The notes beneath the pieces are model-generated. The model did not search any database and was not told where the DNA came from. It was given only the letters and a program-made list of their open reading frames with translations. A stretch of DNA of 12,105 nucleotides. Origin: Rhodospirillales bacterium (GTDB taxonomy: Bacteria; Pseudomonadota; Alphaproteobacteria; Rhodospirillales; Casp-alpha2). The position numbers and the translations under genes were made by a program. Positions 1 to 6,076 of this stretch are shown here, one piece after another; the stretch's first letter is position 1, and each line of letters opens with the position of its first letter. The stretch covers positions 1-12,105 of the forward strand of contig JANQIJ010000022.1 in the NCBI GenBank assembly GCA_028282185.1, read 5' to 3'.

Positions 1-315
1 CACTTCAACCGCCAAGGCGAGGCCGACGACCATCCCGCCGATGATCAACAGCACCGGGACCACCGGCCCGTCGCCGGTATCGTGCCCCTTGAGGCTCAGG
101 CCGCAGACGCCGCAAGCATCGGCGATCCTCAGATAACCCCGGAACAACCGCCCCTCTCCACAGCGCGGGCAGCGACCGCGAATACCATTCATGACGGGAT
201 TACCATGCGCTGTCGGCGGGGTCTCCGAGCGACGGTGACGCAGTGCGTCGACCGGCTCGGATTCTTCTCCGGAACTTGTTTTGGGGTCCGTCGTGGGGTC
301 GGCCATGTCGTTCAT
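1..315 (-). CDS. DUF983 family zinc-ribbon membrane protein (partial, C-terminus beyond left edge)
   Basis: The minus strand is open from an ATG at 315 to the window edge (105 codons), so the gene is truncated here at its C-terminal side. After a polar N-tail of about 45 residues come two CxxC pairs, CPRCG and CGVCG, separated by about 20 residues. Next is the conserved stretch HDTGDGPVV and the beginning of a hydrophobic helix (VLLIIGGMVVGLALAVEV). This order is the signature of DUF983 proteins, whose genes commonly lie next to ctaE and surf1 in alphaproteobacteria. The function is not established; a role in oxidase biogenesis is inferred from neighbourhood only. GGAG lies 4 nt before the ATG at 315, and AAGGA lies 8 nt before the alternative ATG at 306, so either start is possible. 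The second helix lies outside the window. Confidence 0.88.
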   Translation of the reverse strand, partial: MNDMADPTTDPKTSSGEESEPVDALRHRRSETPPTAHGNPVMNGIRGRCPRCGEGRLFRGYLRIADACGVCGLSLKGHDTGDGPVVPVLLIIGGMVVGLALAVEV

Positions 316-409
316 CCTTCTCCGCGGCACCCCCAGGCCATGTCTTGTCATACGCGCTCGTTGGTCGGAAATCCAGCCAACGATCGCGGAAGGCGCCGCA
401 AATCGGCGG

Positions 410-829
410 TCAACTTGGAACAAACGGTCCCGTATGAAGGCGATCCAAGGCGATCACCAGGCGATCGACCTGACCGCTGCGGGTCGACCATGGCGTAACC
501 AGTCGCTCGTGATCGCCGACGGCGACCTCGGTCTCGAAACAGCCGACCATCAGCATCGGCGACTGATCGTTGATGCAGCGCATGCAGGCCTTGAACATCG
601 TCGCCGAACGTAGGCCCAGTCGGCATCCATGCCAGTCGGCATCCATGCCAGTCGGCATCCATGCCAGTCGGCATCCATGAAGGTCAGGCCGCGGTCGGGT
701 CCGGGGTCTGACGATGGCGACTGCATTCGACGATCTGCGTTCCCATGTAGCGGCACCTCAGGGTCGGCATATCCCCGTCCAGGACAACGTCGAAGACGAT
801 CATCGACGGGACAATTCGAAAAGTCGCAT
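410..829 (-). pseudogene. Degraded PAS-domain-like gene (PAS_5-type remnant)
   Basis: The 605-nt gap between ctaE and the DUF983 gene has no intact gene, but the minus strand carries protein-like fragments in different frames. Fragment one (803 to about 726) reads MIVFDVVLDGD...RYMGTQIVE, resembling the 'LLDVV..RYRLVGTxIV' core of alphaproteobacterial PAS_5 proteins. Fragment two (about 715-665) reads GLTFMDADW in a second frame. Fragment three (598 to the stop at 410) reads MFKACMRCINDQSPMLMVG, then FETEVAVGDHERLVTP and VDRLVIALDRL, in a third frame, matching the C-terminal PAS strands. A possible start (MRLFELSRR, ATG at 829) is in yet another phase and is less certain. Joining the fragments needs at least two frame changes, one at the tandem repeat 616-679. 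It could be a true pseudogene, a gene with assembly errors, or less likely a phase-variable gene. The family call is by eye. Confidence 0.45.
616..679. repeat. Four perfect tandem copies of a 16-bp unit
   Basis: The unit CCAGTCGGCATCCATG occurs at 616-631, 632-647, 648-663 and 664-679 without mismatch. Sixteen is not a multiple of three, so each gain or loss of a copy shifts the reading frame of the PAS-like remnant that runs through it on the minus strand. The perfect identity suggests recent expansion by slippage, or an assembly artefact. Confidence 0.95.
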
Positions 830-843
830 GAAGTCGAAACGTC

Positions 844-863
844 CCCCCGGGATCAACCGGGGG
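844..863 (-). terminator. GC-rich hairpin downstream of ctaE
   Basis: CCCCCGG (844-850) and CCGGGGG (857-863) form a perfect 7-bp stem around a 6-nt loop, 57 nt past the ctaE stop. There is no T run after it on the minus strand, only a weak TTT. It may act as a 3'-end stabiliser or weak terminator of the cta transcript rather than a classical intrinsic terminator. Confidence 0.4.
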
Positions 864-920
864 CCGCTGAGTAACACGACCCGGGCGGCCCGGCAGCGCC
901 ATCGGCACCCCGGGCGTATC

Positions 921-1736
921 TTAGCCCAGCAGCTGGGTCGCCTCGCCCTTGCCCCAGACATAGACACAGACGAACAGGAACAGCCAGACGACGTCAACGA
1001 AGTGCCAGTACCAAGCGGCGGCCTCGAATCCGATGTGCTTTTCGGCCATGAAATGGCCGCGCTTGGCCCGCAGGTAACAGACAATCAGGAACAAGGTCCC
1101 GACGATCACATGGAAACCGTGGAAGCCGGTGGCCAGGAAGAAGGTCGAGGGATAGATGCCGTCGGTGAAGCCGAAGGCCGCGACCGCATACTCATAGGCC
1201 TGGAACCCGGTAAAGGTCAGGCCCAGGATAATCGTGTAGAGCAGCCAACGGGCGCACATTTCGTTGTCGCCCGCGCGGATCGCGTGGTGGGCGACCGTGA
1301 CGGTGGCGCCCGAAGTCAGCAGGATCAGGGTATTGAGGAACGGAATCCCCCAGGGGTTGAAGGGAATGATCCCCTCCGGCGGCCAGGGCACGGTGGCCAC
1401 GTTGGACAGCATCGGCACACTGGCATGGAAGAACGCCCAGAAGAAGGCGAAGAAGAACATGACCTCCGAGGCGATGAACATCACCATGCCCATGCGCAGC
1501 CCGTGGCTGACCACATCCGTGTGATACTTGCGTGTCAGGCTCTCGGCGACGACGTCCTTCCACCATCCATAGAAGGTGTAGAAGATGACCACGAAGCCCG
1601 CGGCCATGACGTACCACGGGCCGTCGTGCATGAACCAGACGGCGCCGCAGGCCGCGACCAAGGCCCCGGCCGATCCGACCGCCGGCCACTTGCTGGGCTC
1701 GACCATATGGTAAGGATGATTTCCGCCACTCGCCAT
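921..1736 (-). CDS. ctaE: Cytochrome c oxidase subunit III
   Basis: This is subunit III of the aa3-type oxidase, an inner-membrane subunit that stabilises subunit I turnover and proton uptake. The 271-residue length is normal for the bacterial seven-helix form. Diagnostic segments are FYGWWKDVVAES (55-66), SEVMFFFAFFWAFFHAS (90-106) with the conserved membrane acid E91, PFLNTLILLTSGATVTVAHH (132-151), ATGFHGFHVIVG (202-213) and WYWHFVDVVWLFLF (242-255). The C-terminus is the usual short tail. GAGGAG lies 8 nt before the ATG. It is the last structural gene of the ctaC-ctaD-ctaG-ctaE run and sits 85 nt after ctaG, with a hairpin in the gap. All family hallmarks are intact. Confidence 0.98.
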   Translation of the reverse strand: MASGGNHPYHMVEPSKWPAVGSAGALVAACGAVWFMHDGPWYVMAAGFVVIFYTFYGWWKDVVAESLTRKYHTDVVSHGLRMGMVMFIASEVMFFFAFFWAFFHASVPMLSNVATVPWPPEGIIPFNPWGIPFLNTLILLTSGATVTVAHHAIRAGDNEMCARWLLYTIILGLTFTGFQAYEYAVAAFGFTDGIYPSTFFLATGFHGFHVIVGTLFLIVCYLRAKRGHFMAEKHIGFEAAAWYWHFVDVVWLFLFVCVYVWGKGEATQLLG

Positions 1737-1773
1737 TCTTATAACTCCTCGGTCTCGTCTTTTGCGGCTTCAG

Positions 1774-1791
1774 GGGGCAGCGGGTTGCCCC
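1774..1791 (-). other. Intercistronic hairpin between ctaG and ctaE
   Basis: GGGGCA and TGCCCC form a perfect 6-bp stem around a 6-nt loop in the 85-nt ctaG-ctaE gap. There is no T run, so it is more likely an mRNA processing or stability element than a terminator. Confidence 0.4.
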
Positions 1792-1821
1792 GATCCGAGC
1801 CGTTATCTCCGATTGCGCCGC

Positions 1822-2466
1822 TCAGCCGCCCGCCCGGTTGCCGGGTTCCGTGACTGCGCTGGTCTTGGATTCTTCCGATGCCTGGGCCGTCGGTTCCGTC
1901 CGGTGGAAGGTATAGGACAAGACGATATCGGTCAGGTCGCGGGTGCTCGGGTCGTCAAAAATCTCCGGATCGACATAGAACTGGACCGGCATGTCGATGA
2001 ATTGCCCGGGGTTGAGGGTCTGTTCGGTGAAACAGAAGCATTCGATCTTGGCGAAATAGATGCCGGCTTTGTGCGGCGTCACGTTGAAGGTGGCCGTCCC
2101 GGTGATCGGCACGTCGCCCCGGTTTTCCGCGCGATAAAATGCCAGGCCTTCCTCGCCGGCGCGGAGCGATACCGGGCCCTGCGCCGGGCCGAACGCCCAT
2201 GGCAGGCCGTGCCCGGTGTTGCCGGCGAACGAGACCTTGATCCGGCGTTCCGATACGGGACCGGGCGCGGTCTTGTTCTCCGAGACCTGCGTCGTGCCAC
2301 CGTAGCCTGTGATCTGACAGAACAGCTCATACAACGGCACGGCGGCATAGGACATGCCGACCATGCCGCCGGCGACGCCGAACAGGACAACCGCCGTCCG
2401 CATATTGCGGCGTCGGCCGTCTTGCCGATGGTCGGCCCTACCTGAAGTCTGTCGCTGATCCGGCAC
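1822..2466 (-). CDS. ctaG: Cytochrome c oxidase assembly protein CtaG (Cox11 type copper chaperone)
   Basis: CtaG/Cox11 delivers copper to the CuB site of subunit I from the periplasmic face. The protein has a short polar N-tail, one membrane anchor (about 23-43, followed by YAAVPLYELFCQITGYGG with Cys50) and a periplasmic immunoglobulin-like domain. The copper motif CFCF is at 143-146 in IECFCFTEQTL, and MPVQFYVDP follows. I place the start at the GTG at 2466 (214 aa): GAGGAG lies 10 nt upstream and the 21-residue tail before the anchor fits the family. The open frame extends upstream into ctaD to an ATG at 2595, but that part is not family-like. An ATG at 2403 exists but lacks a ribosome site. 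It lies 50 nt after ctaD and 85 nt before ctaE. Confidence 0.95.
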   Translation of the reverse strand: MPDQRQTSGRADHRQDGRRRNMRTAVVLFGVAGGMVGMSYAAVPLYELFCQITGYGGTTQVSENKTAPGPVSERRIKVSFAGNTGHGLPWAFGPAQGPVSLRAGEEGLAFYRAENRGDVPITGTATFNVTPHKAGIYFAKIECFCFTEQTLNPGQFIDMPVQFYVDPEIFDDPSTRDLTDIVLSYTFHRTEPTAQASEESKTSAVTEPGNRAGG

Positions 2467-2504
2467 TTTTTTCTGGCTCCTCTGCCTGCCCAATCCGTCC
2501 CGAC

Positions 2505-2518
2505 AGGGCCGAAGCCCT
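2505..2518 (-). other. UUCG tetraloop hairpin at the ctaD stop
   Basis: On the minus strand AGGGC-TTCG-GCCCT forms a 5-bp stem closed by C-G over a UUCG loop, the extra-stable tetraloop class. Its first two bases overlap the last two of the ctaD TAG stop. No T run follows. It probably marks an mRNA processing or stability boundary between ctaD and ctaG. Confidence 0.5.
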
Positions 2519-4133
2519 AATGGGCTTCCTTGTGCTTGGACATGTCGGGCAAATCCTCGAAGGTGTGGAACGGCGCCGGGCTGGGCACGGTCCATTCAAG
2601 GGTCGTCGCGCCCTCGCCCCAGGGGTTGGCCTCGGCCGGTTTGCCCGCCGTCATGGTGCGCCACATGATGTAGAAGAACAACAGCGTGCCGAGCACGGTC
2701 ACGAGGGCGCCAATCGACGACACATAGTTCCAGCCGGAATACACGTCCGGATAGTCATGAATCCGGCGCGGCATGCCGGCCATGCCCAGGAAGTGCTGCG
2801 GGAAGAACAGCAAGTTGACGCCGATGAAGGTGATCCAGAAATGCAGGCGGCCCAGCGTCTCGTTGTATTGGCGGCCGCACATCTTACCGATCCAGTAATA
2901 CCAGCCGGCGAAAATCGCGAACACGGCGCCCAAGGACAGCACGTAGTGGAAATGGGCGACCACGTAATAGGTGTCGTGGAACGCCATGTCGACGCCGGCG
3001 TTGGCCAGGACAACCCCCGTCACCCCGCCGACCACGAACAGGAAGATGAACCCGACGGCCCAAAGCATCGGCGTGTCGAAGCGGATCGAGCCACCCCACA
3101 TGGTGGCGATCCAGGAAAAGATCTTCACCCCCGTGGGCACGGCGATGACCATGGTCGCGGCGACGAAGTAGGCCCGGGTTTCGACGTTGAGCCCCACCGT
3201 GTACATGTGGTGGGCCCAAACGACGAAGCCGACGAAGCCGATCGCCACCATCGCATAGGCCATGCCCAGGTAGCCGAACACGGGCTTCTTGGAAAACGTC
3301 GACACGATCTGCGACACGATGCCGAAGGCCGGCAGAATCATGATGTAGACTTCCGGGTGGCCGAAGAACCAGAACAGGTGCTGCCACAGGATCGGGTCGC
3401 CGCCGCCGGAGGGCACGAAGAAGGTGGTGCCGAAATTGCGGTCGGTCAGCAGCATGGTCAGACAGCCGGCCAGCACCGGCAGGGCCAGCAGCAGCAGGAA
3501 CGCGGTGACCAGGATCGACCAGACGAACAGCGGCATGCGGTGCAGCGTCATGCCCGGCGCGCGCATGTTGAGGATCGTGACGATAAAGTTGATCGCCCCC
3601 AGGATCGATGACGCCCCCGCCACGTGCAGCGACAGAATGGCGAAATCAACGGCCATGGATGGATGGAAATCGATCCCCGATAGGGGCGGATAGACGGTCC
3701 AGCCCGTGCCGGCGCCGCCGCCGACGATCCCGGACAGCAAGAGCAGCACCGTCGCCGCGACCAACAGCCAGAGCGAAATGTTGTTCATCCGGGGGAAGGC
3801 CATGTCCGGCGCGCCGATCATCATCGGCATGAACCAGTTGCCGAAACCGCCGATCAGCGCCGGCATGACGACGAAGAACACCATCAGGAAGCCATGCGCG
3901 GTGACCAGGACATTGTAGAAATGCGCGTCCTCGATGTACTGAATGCCAGGTTCCGCCAGTTCCAAGCGGATCAGCCAAGAGGCCAGGCCGCCCAGGATCG
4001 ATGCGAACACGGCCACCACCATGTACATGGTGCCGATGTCCTTGTGGTTGGTGGAATACAGCCACCGACCGATGCCCGGAGGGGCGTGGTTGTGGTCGTC
4101 GTGTGCGCCGCTTGCTGTCGCTTCACTGGCCAT
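2517..4133 (-). CDS. ctaD: Cytochrome c oxidase subunit I (aa3-type, A1 family)
   Basis: This is the catalytic subunit, carrying heme a, heme a3 and CuB, reducing O2 to water and pumping protons. At 538 residues it has the usual 12-helix length. Ligands are all visible: H80 and H396 (heme a), H394 (heme a3), and H259, H308 and H309 (CuB). Y263 in GHPEVY is the tyrosine that cross-links to the CuB histidine. Proton-path residues are D110, N117 and N118 in GAPDMAFPRMNN, E261 in GHPEVY (A1 type D-path), and K337 in PTGVKIFSW (K-path). The C-terminus has the typical TLEWTVPSPAPFHTFEDLP. GAGG lies 8 nt before the ATG. It follows ctaC by 72 nt and precedes ctaG by 50 nt. Nothing suggests loss of function. 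Confidence 0.99.
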   Translation of the reverse strand: MASEATASGAHDDHNHAPPGIGRWLYSTNHKDIGTMYMVVAVFASILGGLASWLIRLELAEPGIQYIEDAHFYNVLVTAHGFLMVFFVVMPALIGGFGNWFMPMMIGAPDMAFPRMNNISLWLLVAATVLLLLSGIVGGGAGTGWTVYPPLSGIDFHPSMAVDFAILSLHVAGASSILGAINFIVTILNMRAPGMTLHRMPLFVWSILVTAFLLLLALPVLAGCLTMLLTDRNFGTTFFVPSGGGDPILWQHLFWFFGHPEVYIMILPAFGIVSQIVSTFSKKPVFGYLGMAYAMVAIGFVGFVVWAHHMYTVGLNVETRAYFVAATMVIAVPTGVKIFSWIATMWGGSIRFDTPMLWAVGFIFLFVVGGVTGVVLANAGVDMAFHDTYYVVAHFHYVLSLGAVFAIFAGWYYWIGKMCGRQYNETLGRLHFWITFIGVNLLFFPQHFLGMAGMPRRIHDYPDVYSGWNYVSSIGALVTVLGTLLFFYIMWRTMTAGKPAEANPWGEGATTLEWTVPSPAPFHTFEDLPDMSKHKEAH

Positions 4134-4205
4134 TCTATGAACCTCTTTTTCCTCGTCTTACGCGTCCGCCGCTTGACCGCGCCGAGGCGGCCGAATCCGA
4201 CAATC

Positions 4206-5144
4206 CTAGCGCCCGGCTGCCTCGTTCCGCGCCAACTCAAGGGGGGAGGCCGGGCCGGGCCGTTCGGCGACGATCAGCCTGCCCGTCGCCTCGTCCACCG
4301 TCAGGCGCACCGGATCCGCGGGCGAGCCGTCGGCCTTGGCGAATTCCTTCTGCGCCTGGGCAACCCAAGCGGCATAGTCGGTCTTGCTAACGGCCTTGAT
4401 GTGGATCGGCATGAAGGCGTGGCCGACGCCGCAGAGTTCGGAACATTGGCCGTAGTAATCGCCGACTTTCGTGATCCGTACCCAGTTCTCGTTCATCCGC
4501 CCCGGGACCGTGTCCATCTTCAGTCCCATGGCCGGCATCGCCCAGTTGTGGATCACGTCTTCCGCGGTCTGCAGGATGCGGATGTTGGTATCGATCGGCA
4601 GGACGACGGAATTGTCGACCGCGAGCAACCGGGGCTGCCCGGGCTGCAAATCCTCCTCGGCGATCATCTGACTGACGAAGGTAAAGCCGCCATGGTCCGG
4701 ATACTCATAAGACCAATACCATTGGTGGCCGATGACCTTCAGGGTCATATCCGGATTTTCGTGCTTGTCCATGTAGAACAGCAGCTTGAACGACGGCACC
4801 GCGATGACCACCAGGATGATGATCGGCACCACCGTCCAGACGACCTCGATGAAGGTGTTATGGGTGGTTTTCGACGGCACCGGATTGGCGGTCTCGTTGA
4901 ACTTGATGATCACGTAAACCAGCAAGGCCAAAACGAACAGGGTGATCAGGGTGATGATCCAGAACAACAGGTCGTGGAAAGAGTCGATCCGCTCCATCAC
5001 CGGCGAGACCGCGTCCTGGAAGGTGATTTGCCAAGGCCGGGCCATGCCAAGGCCTTGCTCGGCCGAAGCCGGCGTGGCGAAACCGACCAGGAAACCGGCG
5101 GCGGCCATCATCAGGGCGTGCAATCTAAGGGTCATGTTCCTCAT
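4206..5144 (-). CDS. ctaC: Cytochrome c oxidase subunit II (CuA subunit)
   Basis: Subunit II takes electrons from cytochrome c through the binuclear CuA centre on the periplasmic side. The 312-residue precursor has a signal peptide with a likely cut after ATPASA (28/29). Two membrane helices follow (about 58-80 and 101-124) and then the cupredoxin domain. The aromatic electron-entry region is QWYWSYEYP (141-149). CuA ligands are H199 in DVIHNW, C234, E236 and C238 in CSELCG, H242 and M245. About 50 residues after the cupredoxin domain form a polar C-terminal tail with no recognised motif. No heme c motif (CxxCH) is present, so this is not a caa3-type subunit. The start at 5144 is chosen by length; ATG 5135 is a close alternative and neither has a strong ribosome site. 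It heads the operon, facing the divergent region. Confidence 0.98.
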   Translation of the reverse strand: MRNMTLRLHALMMAAAGFLVGFATPASAEQGLGMARPWQITFQDAVSPVMERIDSFHDLLFWIITLITLFVLALLVYVIIKFNETANPVPSKTTHNTFIEVVWTVVPIIILVVIAVPSFKLLFYMDKHENPDMTLKVIGHQWYWSYEYPDHGGFTFVSQMIAEEDLQPGQPRLLAVDNSVVLPIDTNIRILQTAEDVIHNWAMPAMGLKMDTVPGRMNENWVRITKVGDYYGQCSELCGVGHAFMPIHIKAVSKTDYAAWVAQAQKEFAKADGSPADPVRLTVDEATGRLIVAERPGPASPLELARNEAAGR

Positions 5145-5196
5145 CCGTCAGTTCCGAGCACAAGGTCCTGGGCCGATTTCAGGCTCCGAACGCCAT

Positions 5197-5220
5197 ATCG
5201 CCAAACTACATAATGGCGAT
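5197..5220. promoter_or_regulatory. Perfect inverted repeat upstream of ctaC (possible operator)
   Basis: ATCGCCA (5197-5203) and TGGCGAT (5214-5220) are exact inverted repeats around a 10-nt AT-rich spacer, 53-76 nt before the ctaC start. Spacing of about 17 bp between half-site centres fits a dimeric regulator. In RNA it would be a 7-bp stem in the ctaC leader. The binding protein is not identifiable from sequence. Confidence 0.4.
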
Positions 5221-5309
5221 GGAATTTTCCCGCAGACCTTTGTTTTTTAACCTCTATTGCCTGCGGTCCCAGCATCGAACACATATTCACCCAACCGCAT
5301 CTGTTGTTA

Positions 5310-5349
5310 CTTTGCTACCATCCCGTGACGACGAAGCAAAGGCTTTTTT
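5310..5349 (+). terminator. Terminator-like hairpin with T6 tract in the divergent region
   Basis: CTTTGCT (5310-5316) pairs perfectly with AGCAAAG (5335-5341) over an 18-nt loop, and GCTTTTTTA follows, giving six T residues two nucleotides after the stem. That is the layout of an intrinsic terminator reading rightward. No plus-strand gene lies upstream in the window, so it would end a leader or small RNA starting near 5200-5300, or attenuate the 28-aa/DUF420 operon. The long loop lowers confidence. Confidence 0.4.
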
Positions 5350-5500
5350 ACCCTGGACAAACCGCTTGATTGCGTTGATTTTCCGGCATCCTACCCCGAC
5401 CTTTTCGGGCGCGGGGCATGTGGTGGTTACGGCTCCCCTTCGGCGAGGCATGACCTCGGATCGATGGCGGCGGCGGTGTCCGGTTAGGAAAGGCGCGGTG

Positions 5501-5587
5501 ATGAAGAACTGGCAGATGGGCGCGATCCTGGGCATCTTGGCGATCCTGTTGTATGGCCTGTTCTGGTTTCATATGACGACACGCTGA
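5501..5587 (+). CDS. Small single-helix membrane protein (28 aa)
   Basis: The reading frame encodes 28 residues: a charged start MKNWQMG, one hydrophobic helix (about residues 8-23, AILGILAILLYGLFWF) and a short tail HMTTR. AGGAAAGG lies 7 nt before the ATG, a good ribosome site in a region where neighbouring starts have weak ones. The gene is 23 nt before the DUF420 gene on the same strand. I do not recognise a family. Small single-helix proteins accompany many respiratory oxidases and their assembly factors, so an accessory role is a reasonable inference, not a demonstrated one. The frame is open upstream to 5213, but the upstream part has no protein-like character. Confidence 0.6.
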   Translation: MKNWQMGAILGILAILLYGLFWFHMTTR

Positions 5588-5610
5588 TAAGGACCGATAA
5601 GAAACGCGCC

Positions 5611-6057
5611 ATGGCCCTTCCCATTCCGGTAAACGACCTGCCCCACGTGATCGCCAGCCTCAACGGCCTGTCGGTGATCTGCATGTTGCTCGGCTACGTC
5701 TTCATCAAGCAGGGCCAGCGCGAGCGCCATCGGGCGATGATGCTGGGCGCGATCGGCGCCTCGGTCCTGTTCCTCGTGGTCTATGTCATCTACAAGGCCA
5801 ATTCCGGCTTCGCCAAATTCGGCGGCGAAGGCACCATTCGGCCGATTTACTTCTCCATTCTGATCGCCCATGTGATCGGCGCCATCGCGATCACGCCATT
5901 GGTGCCGATGACCTTCTGGCGCGCCTGGACCGGTCAATTCGAGCGCCATCGCGCCATGGCCCGCTGGGTTTGGCCACTGTGGTTCTACGTCGGCCTGTCC
6001 GGCGTGGTCGTCTATGTCATGGCGGTTCACCTTTATCCCTATCAGCCGACCGGATGA
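5611..6057 (+). CDS. DUF420 family membrane protein (CtaM-like)
   Basis: The 148-residue protein has four hydrophobic helices (about 16-32, 46-62, 80-98 and 120-139). The pattern of family histidines is present: H12 in NDLPHVIASLN, H40 in QRERHRAMM, H87 in LIAHVIGA and H113 in FERHRAMARW. This matches DUF420, whose Firmicutes member CtaM is needed for a functional heme A-type terminal oxidase. The histidines could bind heme or metal, which is inference. Its place directly before an oxidase subunit I-like gene and ctaB, and across a divergent promoter from ctaC, supports an oxidase assembly role. The ribosome site is weak. The stop is 19 nt before the next chosen start. Confidence 0.85.
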   Translation: MALPIPVNDLPHVIASLNGLSVICMLLGYVFIKQGQRERHRAMMLGAIGASVLFLVVYVIYKANSGFAKFGGEGTIRPIYFSILIAHVIGAIAITPLVPMTFWRAWTGQFERHRAMARWVWPLWFYVGLSGVVVYVMAVHLYPYQPTG

Positions 6058-6076
6058 GGCAATGGCGGAGGCGGTG

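Larger units (their letters stand above)
5145..5500. promoter_or_regulatory. Divergent intergenic region between ctaC and the plus-strand genes
   Basis: This 356-nt stretch separates ctaC (minus) from the 28-aa gene (plus) and must hold promoters for both directions. It contains AT-richer parts around 5221-5255 and 5335-5390, unlike the flanking genes. It holds the dyad at 5197-5220, the terminator-like hairpin at 5310-5349, and a TTGATT direct repeat at 5366-5371 and 5375-5380. I could not fix a -35/-10 pair with confidence on either strand. The open frame running through it from 5213 has no protein-like composition before 5501. Confidence 0.6.

Noticed and set aside
358..383. TCGTTGG/CCAACGA inverted repeat between the PAS remnant and DUF983
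   Set aside because: A 7-bp stem with a 12-nt loop and no T run; too weak to call a terminator.
616..679. CRISPR array reading of the tandem repeat
   Set aside because: The 16-bp units are directly adjacent with no spacers.
714..1853. Long plus-strand open frame opposite ctaE
   Set aside because: It is antisense to an intact ctaE, its translation is rich in D, E, G, H, R and Q as mirror frames of membrane genes are, and it has no domain.
2520..3611. Long plus-strand open frame opposite ctaD
   Set aside because: It mirrors the intact subunit I gene; composition is biased and there is no recognisable motif or ribosome site.
3894..5213. Plus-strand open frame of over 430 codons opposite ctaD and ctaC
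   Set aside because: It spans two intact opposite-strand genes and their gap, and has the mirror-frame composition.
5366..5380. TTGATT direct repeat, as FNR site or -35 element
   Set aside because: Half-sites are direct rather than inverted, and no convincing -10 lies at the right distance.
5213..5500. Upstream extension of the 28-aa gene to an ATG at 5213
   Set aside because: The added 96 residues show no domain or helix pattern, there is no ribosome site at 5213, and a strong site sits at 5501.
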